64,000 nucleotides of DNA from Kumtagia sp044326205 (GTDB lineage Bacteria; Pseudomonadota; Alphaproteobacteria; Rhizobiales; Rhizobiaceae): positions 38,194 to 102,193 of the forward strand of contig NZ_JBIRCY010000028.1 in NCBI RefSeq assembly GCF_044326205.1, in the 5' to 3' direction. Shown here piece by piece: positions 17,055 to 25,407 of the stretch; the first letter of the stretch is position 1, and each line of letters opens with the position of its first letter. Both the position numbers and the translations under genes were made by a program. Below the pieces are notes generated by a model. That model was not told the DNA's origin and ran no database searches. It saw only the letters and a list, made by a program, of their open reading frames with translations.

Positions 17055-18632
17055 TCATAGCGCCAGCGCGATCCCGTCCTTGCGCGGGTCCGACCCGCCG
17101 GACAGAACGCCGGTGTCCCAGTCGATCCAGACGCCATGCGCGCCGCCGACGGCGCGCATGGCGGGTGCGACGTCATATCCCGCCGCGGCAAGCGCCTCCT
17201 GCTGCACAAGCAGGGCTGGCTCCAGTTGCAGTCTGCCATCGACCAGAAAACTGCGGGGCCGGTCGATAACGTCCTGGATGTCGAGCCCGTGGTCGACGAG
17301 CCCGGTGATCATCTGCGCATGGCCGATCGGCTGGTATTGCCCGCCGGTGACGCCGAAGGCCAGCACCGGCCGGCCGTTTTGCGAGACCATGCCGGGGATG
17401 ATGGTGTGCAGCGGCCGCTTGTTCGGCGCCAGCGCGTTTGGATGGTCGGCGAGGGCGGAAAAGCCGGAGCCGCGATTGTGGAAGATAACGCCGGTATCCG
17501 GGTCACGCAAGCCGGAGCCGAACCCCTCGAACAGCGAACTGATCAGCGAGATCGCATTGCGGTCCTTGTCGACGACCGAGACATAGGCGGTGTCGCCGCG
17601 CGCCCTCGGAGCCTTCGCCTCGTCGGCGCGCGCGGTCCGCGCCTCGGCGGCCAGCCATCCCGCCTCGCTCTTGTCGAGGAAGACTTCGAGCGCCACCGGC
17701 CCGAACTCCGGATCGGCGACCAGCCGGTTGCGCTCGCGAAAGGCGACCCGCGCCGCGTCGGCCAGCTTGCGATGGCGCTCAAAACCGTCGAACTCGCCGG
17801 CATCGCCGCCAAATGCCTCGAGCAAGTTGAGCATCAGCAGCGCCGTCGCGCCCTGTCCGTTGGGCGGTATCTGCCAGACGTCGTGGCCATTGTAGGTCGT
17901 GGAGATCGGCTCCACCCAGGCGCCGCGATGCGCCGCGAAATCCGTCGCCGAATGGAAACCGCCATTATCGGCGAGGAAGCGCGCCATCGTTTCCGCGACC
18001 TCACCCCGGTAGAACGCATCGCGGCCACCGCCGGCAATCCGGCGCAAGGTCGCGGCCAGTTGCGGAAACCGTATGACATCGCCGACGGCGGGCGCTTCGT
18101 AGTTGCGCAGCAGGACGTTGCGCGCGCCCGGCGTGCGCGCCAGCTTGCCGGCGGCGAACGCCCATTCCTCGGCGACGCGCGGGTGGACAGGAAAGCCGCG
18201 CTCGGCATAGCCGATCGCCGGCTCAATCACCTGTTCCAGCGGCCATGTCCCATATCGGCTAAGCAGTTGCGCCATCCCGTCGACCATGCCGGGGATGGTC
18301 ACAGAGTGCACGCTGGTCTCCGCCAGCGGCGCGCCGCCCTCGGCTCGTGCGCGAGCCGGATCCAACCCAGCCGGCGTCCTGCCGCTGCCGTTAAAACCCA
18401 CCGGGCGATCGGCACCGGCCGGAAAATACAGCGCGAAACAGTCGCCGCCGATGCCGGTCGACTGCGGCTCGACCACCGAAAGCACGAAAGTCGCCGTCAC
18501 GGCGGCGTCGACCGCGTTGCCGCCCTCGGTCAGCACCCGCAGCGCAGCACCACTCGCCAGCGCATGCGAGGATGCGACGGCCGCAGTCAGCCCTGTGGCG
18601 GACGACCGGCCCGGCCGGAAGAAATCACGCAT
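17055..18632 (-). CDS. Gamma-glutamyltransferase family protein
   Basis: An Ntn-hydrolase of 525 residues that should cleave gamma-glutamyl bonds, as in glutathione. The precursor of this family cuts itself before a threonine; here that residue is probably Thr348 in RGDTAYVSVVDKDRN. N-terminal family motifs GGNAVDAAVTA and STGIGGDCF are intact, and GSGLRDPDTGVIFHNRGSGF follows the processing site. No signal peptide is visible, so it is probably cytoplasmic, unlike the periplasmic E. coli enzyme. It heads the operon of a complete peptide importer, suggesting uptake followed by hydrolysis of gamma-glutamyl compounds. Confidence 0.85.
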   Translation of the reverse strand: MRDFFRPGRSSATGLTAAVASSHALASGAALRVLTEGGNAVDAAVTATFVLSVVEPQSTGIGGDCFALYFPAGADRPVGFNGSGRTPAGLDPARARAEGGAPLAETSVHSVTIPGMVDGMAQLLSRYGTWPLEQVIEPAIGYAERGFPVHPRVAEEWAFAAGKLARTPGARNVLLRNYEAPAVGDVIRFPQLAATLRRIAGGGRDAFYRGEVAETMARFLADNGGFHSATDFAAHRGAWVEPISTTYNGHDVWQIPPNGQGATALLMLNLLEAFGGDAGEFDGFERHRKLADAARVAFRERNRLVADPEFGPVALEVFLDKSEAGWLAAEARTARADEAKAPRARGDTAYVSVVDKDRNAISLISSLFEGFGSGLRDPDTGVIFHNRGSGFSALADHPNALAPNKRPLHTIIPGMVSQNGRPVLAFGVTGGQYQPIGHAQMITGLVDHGLDIQDVIDRPRSFLVDGRLQLEPALLVQQEALAAAGYDVAPAMRAVGGAHGVWIDWDTGVLSGGSDPRKDGIALAL

Positions 18633-18674
18633 CGGCGCTTCCCGGTCTCACCCGCGTTCGTCCGCGACGACGTA

Positions 18675-19586
18675 TCATGCCGCCGCCCGCTCGATCACGT
18701 CGAAGCCGGCCGCCCGCGCCGTCGCCGCCAGCGAGCGGTAGCCCATCGTCGCATAGGTCAGCGGATGCGCCTTTGCCGGGTCCTGTTCGGCCTCGACCAC
18801 GAACCAGCCGTCATAGCCGCGCTCGGCCAGTGGTTTCAGCAGCGACAGGAAATCCACAAAACCGTCGCCGGGCACGGTAAAAATGCCTTCCATCACCGCG
18901 CCCATGAAACTCATGTCGTCGCGCCGCGCCTTTTCCAGCACCGGCCGGCGCACGTCCTTGCAGTGGAAATGCACGACGCGGTCGATATGCCGTCTTAGAA
19001 GCGACGCCGGGTCACCGCCGGAAAACAGGCAATGCCCCGTGTCGAACAGGAGGCCGACCGCCTCGCCGGTCGCGCCCATGAATTTGCCGATCTCGGCGTC
19101 GGTCTCGACGATGGTGCCCATGTGATGATGGAAGGCCATGCCGACGCCGAAATCCGCCATGCGTTCGGCCAGCGCCGTGACTTTCCGGCCATAGGCTGGC
19201 CATTCGTCGTCGGCGAGTTTTGGACGCTGCGAGATCGGCGCGAAAATGCCGTCATGCCGGCCGCGCGACGTATCGGCGTAAACGACCAGTTTTGCGCCGA
19301 GGTCGCGCAGGAGCGTCAGATGCGGCCGGATCGCCTCGAATTCCTCCTCGACCGTGCGATCGAGGATACGCCCGTCATACCAGCCGGACACCAGTTCGAG
19401 GCCATGGGCAGCCAGTATAGGTCCGAGCGTCTCCGCCTGGCGCGGGAATTTTCCGCCCAGCTCGGTGCCGCGGTAGCCGGCCTGCGCGGTTTCCGAAAGA
19501 CAGGTTTCCAGCGGCGTGTCGCCGCCGAGTTCCGGCACGTCGTCATTCGTCCAGGTGATGGGATTGATGCCGATCCTGACGCTCAT
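18675..19586 (-). CDS. iolE: Myo-inosose-2 dehydratase
   Basis: Second enzyme of inositol breakdown, converting scyllo-inosose (2-keto-myo-inositol) to the diketone. Its 303 residues have a TIM-barrel xylose-isomerase-like fold. The start GINPITWTNDDVPELGGDTP is characteristic of IolE, and barrel strands with likely metal ligands are seen in FHHHMGTIVE, LLFDTGHC and VHFHCKDVR. No other iol gene is in the window, although iolE usually follows iolD. Its ATG overlaps the stop of a short open stretch upstream that has no start codon. It lies 42 bases before the gamma-glutamyltransferase gene; a functional link is not evident. Confidence 0.9.
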   Translation of the reverse strand: MSVRIGINPITWTNDDVPELGGDTPLETCLSETAQAGYRGTELGGKFPRQAETLGPILAAHGLELVSGWYDGRILDRTVEEEFEAIRPHLTLLRDLGAKLVVYADTSRGRHDGIFAPISQRPKLADDEWPAYGRKVTALAERMADFGVGMAFHHHMGTIVETDAEIGKFMGATGEAVGLLFDTGHCLFSGGDPASLLRRHIDRVVHFHCKDVRRPVLEKARRDDMSFMGAVMEGIFTVPGDGFVDFLSLLKPLAERGYDGWFVVEAEQDPAKAHPLTYATMGYRSLAATARAAGFDVIERAAA

Positions 19587-19735
19587 GCGGCGGGTCTCTC
19601 ATAGGTTTCGGGCTGCTCGAAGCGCCGGCTGTCCAGGAAGCAGAGTTGCAGCGGGCAGGACCCGTCGCTAGGTCCGGTTCGGTTTGATTTAAGGGAACCA
19701 CTCTGGGTGCGTGCGCCGCGAGTGCCGGGATCGGC
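19583..19735 (-). pseudogene. Possible 3' remnant of a gene upstream of iolE
   Basis: An open stretch of 50 codons without ATG, GTG or TTG ends in a TGA that overlaps the iolE ATG, the arrangement expected of the last codons of a coupled upstream gene. The final residues read CFLDSRRFEQPETYERPAA. An in-frame TAA lies before it. It may be what is left of iolD or another inositol gene after a deletion, but I do not recognise the sequence and chance is possible. Confidence 0.25.
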
Positions 19736-19794
19736 TTAGTTATCGAGGCACTGATAGTCGAATATTCTTCACCGGCTTTGATATCACCACCTCC

Positions 19795-19977
19795 GAGGCA
19801 TGGATTCCCGACACGCTCCGTTCGCTTCGCTCACTCACGAGGTCGGGAATGACGACAGCGATAGAGCCCTTCCGCCAGTCTCCAACGTTGGCGATTGGCC
19901 AGGAATATCAACGATGTCGTCATTCTCGACCTCGTGAGCGACCGCAGGGAGCGGAGAGTGTCGGGAATCCATTCCTC
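19795..19977. repeat. Paired inverted repeat, family B
   Basis: Arms of about 62 bases (19795-19856 and 19917-19977) are imperfect reverse complements; both contain TGGATTCCCGACAC, CTCACGAGGTCG and AATGACGAC in the same order. The centre is about 60 bases. It is different from the element at 1166-1336. It occupies the gap between iolE and the sulfate operon and looks like a non-coding intergenic palindrome. Open frames across it are by-products. Confidence 0.8.
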
Positions 19978-20254
19978 GGCATTGCGGAAGCCAGAGACGG
20001 CCAATGGGATGGACAACCCCTTCGTCAACCGACGATATGTCCAGATGCGTGAACGCCATGGGCGAAGGAGAGGACAGCGACGCTTTCCCGCTCGCGCAAA
20101 TGTCGCAGCCTCAAAGGCGGGACTCCGCGTCAGGACCGGCGAGGACATATGCGGCCAAGCTTTGCACCGTCGCTACAACCCTCGAAACGGCATGTTAGAG
20201 GGCCGCCGGCGAAGCGGCCGTCGGAGCAGATAGGATTGGTTTGGGGAAAAAAAT

Positions 20255-20292
20255 TTCCGCATCCGCCCGCCGGCAGCGTGAAAAATGCGGAA
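20255..20292. promoter_or_regulatory. Inverted repeat upstream of the sulfate operon
   Basis: TTCCGCAT (20255-20262) and ATGCGGAA (20285-20292) are perfect 8-base reverse complements with a 22-base spacer, about 90 bases before the sulfate-binding protein start. An A-run precedes the left arm. It could be an operator or a hairpin; the regulator is unknown. Confidence 0.3.
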
Positions 20293-20329
20293 CGAATTCC
20301 AAGTTTGGGGATTTTGCTACGCCCCTAAT

Positions 20330-20348
20330 CTCTACCCAACAGATAGAG
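20330..20348 (+). promoter_or_regulatory. Candidate operator before the sulfate-binding protein gene
   Basis: CTCTA (20330-20334) and TAGAG (20344-20348) are a short palindrome in an AT-rich stretch 30 bases before the ATG at 20378. The placement suits a site that controls sulfate uptake, for instance by a sulfur-responsive regulator. The assignment is inference from position and symmetry only. Confidence 0.35.
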
Positions 20349-20377
20349 TAAGTTCGTTATCGAAACGGAGGCACCAC

Positions 20378-21412
20378 ATGACCCTCAATCGCAGATCCAT
20401 TCTTCTGTCGGCGCTTATCGCGGGTTCGGTCCAGTTCGGTGGGCTCGGCTTCGCCTTCGCGGACACCACTCTCCTCAACGTCTCGTACGATCCGACGCGC
20501 GAGCTCTACAAGGAATACAACGCCGCCTTCGCGGCCCACTGGCAGAAGGAGACCGGCGAGACCGTCACCATCCAGACCTCGCATGGCGGTTCCGGCAAGC
20601 AGGCCCGCGCGGTGATCGACGGCCTTGATGCCGACGTCGTCACGCTGGCGCTGGAAAGCGACATCAACGCCATCGTCAAGAACGGCGGCAAGATCAGTGC
20701 CGACTGGCGCGGCAAGTTCGAGCACAACTCCTCGCCTTACACATCGACCATCGTCTTTCTGGTGCGCAAGGGCAATCCGAAGGGCATCAAGGACTGGGGC
20801 GACCTGGTCAAGGACGGCGTCGAGGTCATCACGCCCAACCCGAAGACTTCAGGCGGCGCCCGCTGGAATTATCTGGCGGCCTGGGCCTGGGCCAACAAGG
20901 AATATGGCGGCGACGAGGCCAAGGTGAAGGAATATGTGGGTGAACTCTACCGGCATGTGCCGGTGCTGGACACCGGTGCGCGCGGCTCGACGACGACCTT
21001 CGCGCAGCGCCAGCTTGGCGACGTGCTGCTTGCTTGGGAGAACGAGGCGTTCCTGGTCGGCAAGGAATTCGGCGCCGACCAGTTCGAGACCGTGATCCCG
21101 CCGCAGTCGATCCTGGCCGAGCCGCCGGTTGCGGTAGTCGACGCCAATGTCGACGCCAAGGGAACGCGCAAGGTTGCGGAGGCCTATCTCCAGTATCTCT
21201 ATTCGGAGGAAGGTCAGCAGATCGCTGCGCGCAACTTCTACCGTCCGTCCAAGCCCGAGTTGGTTCCGGCTGCCGAGCTGGAGCGTTTCCCGAAAATCAA
21301 CCTGGTGACGATCGACGACCCGCAGTTCGGCGGCTGGGCCAAGGCGCAGCCCTATCACTTCGGTGACGGCGGCATCTTCGACCAGATCTACAAGCCCGCG
21401 TCTTCGAACTGA
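20378..21412 (+). CDS. Periplasmic sulfate-binding protein
   Basis: Sulfate (or thiosulfate) binding protein of 344 residues, the capture component of the CysTWA importer. A signal peptide ends near FAFAD-TT, residue 28. The mature sequence has family marks LLNVSYDPTRELYKEYN, TSHGGSGKQARAVIDGL, TPNPKTSGGARWNYLAAW and RGSTTTFAQRQLGDVLLAWE, which line the anion site. The ATG at 20378 has GGAGG eight bases before it, so the longer in-frame extension is rejected. It is first in the operon and overlaps cysT. Sbp and CysP cannot be told apart here. Confidence 0.92.
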   Translation: MTLNRRSILLSALIAGSVQFGGLGFAFADTTLLNVSYDPTRELYKEYNAAFAAHWQKETGETVTIQTSHGGSGKQARAVIDGLDADVVTLALESDINAIVKNGGKISADWRGKFEHNSSPYTSTIVFLVRKGNPKGIKDWGDLVKDGVEVITPNPKTSGGARWNYLAAWAWANKEYGGDEAKVKEYVGELYRHVPVLDTGARGSTTTFAQRQLGDVLLAWENEAFLVGKEFGADQFETVIPPQSILAEPPVAVVDANVDAKGTRKVAEAYLQYLYSEEGQQIAARNFYRPSKPELVPAAELERFPKINLVTIDDPQFGGWAKAQPYHFGDGGIFDQIYKPASSN

Positions 21413-22275
21413 TGGCGACGGCCGCCGCTTCAAGCGTCGGTTGGAGTTTCCGCAGGCCGAGCGTCATCCCGGGTTTCGGGCTGACGCTCGGCTTTACGGT
21501 TACCTACCTGACGCTGATCGTCCTCATCCCGCTTGCCGGTGTGGTGTGGCGCACCACCGAGCTTGGTTGGGCCGGGTTCTGGGCAATCGCCATGGATGGG
21601 CGCACGTTGAACGCACTCCGGATTTCGTTCGGCACGGCGCTGATTGCCGCGCTGGTCAACGTCGTCTTCGGCGTGGTCATCGCCTGGGTGCTGGTGCGCT
21701 ATCGTTTTCCGGGCCGCCGGATCGTCGACGCGGTGGTGGACCTTCCCTTTGCATTGCCGACGGCGGTGGCGGGCATCGCGCTGGCCGCCATCTACGCGCC
21801 GAACGGCTGGATTGGCCAGTTGCTCGCACCGCTCGGCATCAAGGTGGCGTTCACGCCGCTCGGCATCGTCGTGGCGCTGATCTTCATCGGCCTGCCTTTC
21901 GTCGTGCGCACAGTGCAGCCGGTGATGGAGGAGATCGACAAGGAGGTCGAGGAAGTGGCCGCCACGCTCGGCGCCACGCGCTTCCAGACGATCACGCGGG
22001 TGATCTTGCCTGGTCTCGCGCCGGCGGTGCTGACCGGCTTCGCGCTGGCCTTCGCGCGCGCCGTCGGCGAATACGGCTCGGTGATCTTCATCGCCGGCAA
22101 CATCCCCTATGTCTCGGAAATCGCGCCGCTGCTGATCATCATCCGGCTGGAGGAATTCCACTATGCCGGGGCGACGGCGATCGCGGCGATGATGCTGGTC
22201 ATCTCCTTCCTCATGCTGTTCGTCATCAATCTCATCCAGGCCTGGAGCCGCAAGAGGTACGGTCATGGCGGTTGA
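21412..22275 (+). CDS. cysT: Sulfate ABC transporter permease CysT (CysU)
   Basis: First membrane subunit of the sulfate importer, 287 residues with six membrane segments. The pattern VVDLPFALPTAVAGIALA and the EAA loop EEVAATLGATRFQTITRVILP are typical of CysT. A further mark is FARAVGEYGSVIFIAGNIP. Its ATG uses the last base region of the binding-protein stop (TGATG), and it overlaps cysW by 11 bases, so the operon is tightly coupled. Confidence 0.93.
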   Translation: MATAAASSVGWSFRRPSVIPGFGLTLGFTVTYLTLIVLIPLAGVVWRTTELGWAGFWAIAMDGRTLNALRISFGTALIAALVNVVFGVVIAWVLVRYRFPGRRIVDAVVDLPFALPTAVAGIALAAIYAPNGWIGQLLAPLGIKVAFTPLGIVVALIFIGLPFVVRTVQPVMEEIDKEVEEVAATLGATRFQTITRVILPGLAPAVLTGFALAFARAVGEYGSVIFIAGNIPYVSEIAPLLIIIRLEEFHYAGATAIAAMMLVISFLMLFVINLIQAWSRKRYGHGG

Positions 22276-23176
22276 AGCAGTCAGCGGACCTTTGCCGAAC
22301 CGCTCGCGGGCTGGTACGCTGGCAACGGTGAGCAAGCCGGTGCGAGCGACGACGGAATCGACCGCCACCAAGGCGGTGCTGATCGGCGTCGCGCTGATTT
22401 TCATGGCGCTTTTCCTGATCCTGCCGCTGGTGTCGGTGTTCTTCGAGGCGTTCCGCAAGGGCGCCGGCGAGTTCCTTTTTTCGCTGAACGACCCGGACAC
22501 GCTGTCGGCAATACGGCTGACGCTGCTGGTCGCCGCAATTGCCGTGCCCTGCAACCTTATCTTCGGTGTGGCGGCGGCCTGGGCCATCGCCAAATTCGAG
22601 TTCAAGGGCAAGGCGTTCCTGACCACGCTGATCGACCTGCCTTTCTCGGTGTCGCCGGTGATTTCCGGCCTGGTCTATGTGCTGCTGTTCGGTGCCGGCA
22701 GTTTTCTCGGACCCTGGCTGAAGTCGCACGGAATAGAAATTTTGTTCGCGGTTCCGGGCATCGTGCTCGCCACCATCTTCGTCACCTTTCCCTTTGTGGC
22801 GCGTGAACTGATCCCGCTGATGCAGGACCAGGGCTCGGGCGACGAGGAGGCGGCGATCTCGCTCGGCGCGAATGGCTGGCAGACATTTTGGTATGTGACG
22901 CTGCCCAACATCAAATGGGGCCTGCTCTATGGCGTGCTGCTCTGCAACGCCCGCGCCATGGGTGAATTCGGCGCGGTCTCGGTGGTGTCCGGCCACATAC
23001 GCGGCCTGACCAACACCATGCCGCTGCATGTCGAGATTTTGTACAATGAATACAACTTCGTGGCGGCTTTCTCGGTCTCGACCTTGCTGGCGGCGCTTGC
23101 GCTGGTGACGCTGGTGCTTAAATCCATCCTTGAATTCCGCTACGGCGACGAGATCGCCGCGGTCGCCAAGCATTAG
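22265..23176 (+). CDS. cysW: Sulfate ABC transporter permease CysW
   Basis: Second membrane subunit, 303 residues. Typical features are DLPFSVSPVISGLVYVLLFG, the EAA loop DEEAAISLGANGWQTFWYVTLP, and NARAMGEFGAVSVVSGHIRG. The N-terminal 40 residues before the first membrane segment are longer than usual. AAGAGGTACGGTC precedes the ATG, which lies inside the end of cysT. The gene ends 15 bases before cysA. Confidence 0.93.
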   Translation: MAVEAVSGPLPNRSRAGTLATVSKPVRATTESTATKAVLIGVALIFMALFLILPLVSVFFEAFRKGAGEFLFSLNDPDTLSAIRLTLLVAAIAVPCNLIFGVAAAWAIAKFEFKGKAFLTTLIDLPFSVSPVISGLVYVLLFGAGSFLGPWLKSHGIEILFAVPGIVLATIFVTFPFVARELIPLMQDQGSGDEEAAISLGANGWQTFWYVTLPNIKWGLLYGVLLCNARAMGEFGAVSVVSGHIRGLTNTMPLHVEILYNEYNFVAAFSVSTLLAALALVTLVLKSILEFRYGDEIAAVAKH

Positions 23177-23191
23177 AACCGGGAGTATTCG

Positions 23192-24304
23192 TTGGACGTT
23201 TCAATCCGCCATGTCCGAAAGGAATTCGACCGGTTCCCGGCGCTGCGCGACGTTTCGCTCGACATCCGCTCGGGCGAGCTGATCGCGCTGCTCGGTCCGT
23301 CCGGTTCGGGCAAGACGACTTTGCTCAGGCTGATCGCCGGGCTGGAGCGGCCGACCGAAGGCGCAATCTTCTTCGGCGACGAGGACGCCTCCCACAAGAG
23401 CGTCCAGGAGCGCAATGTCGGCTTCGTGTTCCAGCATTACGCGCTGTTCCGCTACATGACGGTCGCCGACAATATCGGCTTTGGCCTCAAGGTCCGGCCG
23501 GGCGCCTCGCGGCCGCCCAAGGCCGAAATCCGCCGCCGCGCTTCCGAGCTGCTCGACCTCGTCCAGCTTTCCGGGCTTGAGAAGCGTTATCCCAATCAGC
23601 TTTCCGGCGGCCAGCGCCAGCGCGTGGCGCTGGCCCGCGCGCTGGCCATCGAACCGAAAGTGCTGCTGCTGGACGAGCCGTTCGGCGCGCTCGACGCGCA
23701 GGTTCGGCGCGAGTTGCGCCGCTGGCTGCGCGAGATCCACGACACGACCGGCCACACCACCGTCTTCGTCACCCACGACCAGGAGGAGGCGCTGGAACTC
23801 GCCGACCGCGTCGTGGTGATGAGCCAGGGCCGCATCGAGCAAGTCGGCACCTCCGACGAGGTCTACGACACGCCCAACTCGCCCTTCGTCTACGGCTTTA
23901 TCGGTGATTCGAGCTCCCTGCCTGTGCGGGTCGAAGCCGGCCAGCTCTGGCTGCAGGACCGGGCGCTCGGCCTGACGGCGGTGAATGTGCCCGACGGCCA
24001 GGCAACGCTGTTCTTCCGGCCGCACGAAGTGGAACTGCTGGACGGCTGTGGCGGCTGCATCGCCGGCACCGTGGCCGCGACCCGCCGGGTAGCCGGCACA
24101 CGGCATGTCGAGCTTGAGATCGGCGGCGAGCGGCACCGGGTCGAGATCGAACTGCCGATCGAGCACCCCGCTGCCAACAAGAGCCGCATCGCCTTCCGGC
24201 CTCGCCGCTGGAAGGTGTTTCCGGACGGCAATGGCGAAAACCATTACGGCATCGTGCGCCATCAGCCGGAAGAGGCTCCGCCGCTGGCGCTGACCGGGAG
24301 TTGA
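23192..24304 (+). CDS. cysA: Sulfate ABC transporter ATP-binding protein CysA
   Basis: ATPase of the sulfate importer, 370 residues. Walker A is GPSGSGKTT, the Q loop is in FVFQHYALFRYMT, the signature is LSGGQRQRVALARA, Walker B is LLLDEPFGALD and the switch histidine is in FVTHDQEEA. The C-terminal third is the regulatory TOBE-like domain (FFRPHEVELL). The start is a TTG with GGGAG eight bases before it; no ATG gives the complete N-terminal strand. It completes the four-gene operon. Confidence 0.93.
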   Translation: MDVSIRHVRKEFDRFPALRDVSLDIRSGELIALLGPSGSGKTTLLRLIAGLERPTEGAIFFGDEDASHKSVQERNVGFVFQHYALFRYMTVADNIGFGLKVRPGASRPPKAEIRRRASELLDLVQLSGLEKRYPNQLSGGQRQRVALARALAIEPKVLLLDEPFGALDAQVRRELRRWLREIHDTTGHTTVFVTHDQEEALELADRVVVMSQGRIEQVGTSDEVYDTPNSPFVYGFIGDSSSLPVRVEAGQLWLQDRALGLTAVNVPDGQATLFFRPHEVELLDGCGGCIAGTVAATRRVAGTRHVELEIGGERHRVEIELPIEHPAANKSRIAFRPRRWKVFPDGNGENHYGIVRHQPEEAPPLALTGS

Positions 24305-24382
24305 TTCAAGTGCCCCGATCAGTCGTGTCTCAGTTTAAAATCTCAAGCGACACTCGCCGCAATCCGATCCGATTGGCGAAGC

Positions 24383-24712
24383 TTACTTTCGGCTGTACTT
24401 GGCCCCAAAAAGCGTAAGCACTAGAAGCGTCAGGATGGTGATCAGGGTTCCCATCCATGGCTCGCTAACGCCTGACACGCGCTGCGTCAGCACGAACACC
24501 GTAGCGAAAATACAAATTGTGCACAAAGCTACCATCAAGGCTATTAGGCCAAACAAGCGTCGAAAAGTACGGGTATCGGAATTTTGGTAAACGAGTCCAG
24601 TTTTCGACTGAATTGAACCGGCTTTCCACGCGGACCAGAGTTCACGGACGCCATAGAACGTGGCCATGACAAGAATGATGCAAATAATGATAGTGGCCGT
24701 TGTGTCACTCAT
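24383..24712 (-). CDS. Small membrane protein of unknown function
   Basis: A protein of 109 residues with three hydrophobic segments: TATIIICIILVMATFYGV (about 4-21), LFGLIALMVALCTICIFATV (about 53-72) and MGTLITILTLLVLTLFGAKY (about 87-106). A polar loop of about 30 residues separates the first two. I do not recognise a family. The DNA here is visibly less GC-rich than its neighbours and uses more A- and T-ending codons, so it may be acquired. It lies alone between the convergent sulfate operon and gntK. Confidence 0.6.
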   Translation of the reverse strand: MSDTTATIIICIILVMATFYGVRELWSAWKAGSIQSKTGLVYQNSDTRTFRRLFGLIALMVALCTICIFATVFVLTQRVSGVSEPWMGTLITILTLLVLTLFGAKYSRK

Positions 24713-24840
24713 TATCTTCTCGTTCGATATGAATGGCCGTCCTCCATTAAACGCTGCATAGTTGAAATGGCCGCCGAAGACGATCGCCAGTGCGCGACAA
24801 TATCACGATCCGTCTTCGCATCCTAACCGCTGGAACGGGG

Positions 24841-25404
24841 TCAGATCCGGTAGCCCTGGGTCGTGAGAACACGATCCGTCGTCTGCGCGGACAATTCATC
24901 AACCGACTCCAAGCCATTCAAATTTATAGCGAATTCGTCGGCCTGCGGCAGTTCCAGTGCGGCGAACTGGCTGTCCACCAGGCTGGCGGGCATAAAATGG
25001 CCCTTGCGGCTGCCGACGCGTTGCCATGCCGTCTCCCGGTCGATCACGAGATGGACGAAGAGGATGTCGGGCTGGAACGATCGGAGCCGGTCGCGGTACT
25101 TGCGTTTCAGCGCAGAACAGGCCACCACGACACCGCCTCCATCGGCGATGCCCTCCGCGATCGCCGCCCCGATGGCGTCCAGCCAACCCGAGCGGTCGGC
25201 ATCGGTCAGCGGCTGCCCGCTCGACATTTTTGCAATGTTTTCAGGGGGGTGCAGTCTGTCGCCCTCGACGAAGCGCCAGCCGAGGTGTCGCGCGATCGCC
25301 TCGCCGACCGCCGTCTTGCCGCAACCAGTGACGCCCATCACGACGATCGCCGCGACGGGACCGTCCGGTCCCGTTCGACCGGGTAGGTTTTCGAAATTCC
25401 TCAT
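24841..25404 (-). CDS. gntK: Gluconokinase
   Basis: Phosphorylates D-gluconate with ATP to 6-phosphogluconate. Its 187 residues carry the P-loop GVTGCGKT at 24-31, GDRLHPPENIAKMSSGQPLTD for substrate binding, VVACSALKRKYRDRLR and the lid region RKGHFMPASLVDSQ, all typical of the GntK family. It starts three bases after the permease gene stop and is the last gene of the LacI-controlled importer operon. This strongly suggests that the importer brings in gluconate or a compound turned into it. Confidence 0.93.
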   Translation of the reverse strand: MRNFENLPGRTGPDGPVAAIVVMGVTGCGKTAVGEAIARHLGWRFVEGDRLHPPENIAKMSSGQPLTDADRSGWLDAIGAAIAEGIADGGGVVVACSALKRKYRDRLRSFQPDILFVHLVIDRETAWQRVGSRKGHFMPASLVDSQFAALELPQADEFAINLNGLESVDELSAQTTDRVLTTQGYRI

Positions 25405-25407
25405 CGC

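Noticed and set aside
19831..20233. Short open frames in both directions between iolE and the sulfate operon
   Set aside because: They translate the family B inverted repeat, whose two arms give the same peptide pieces.
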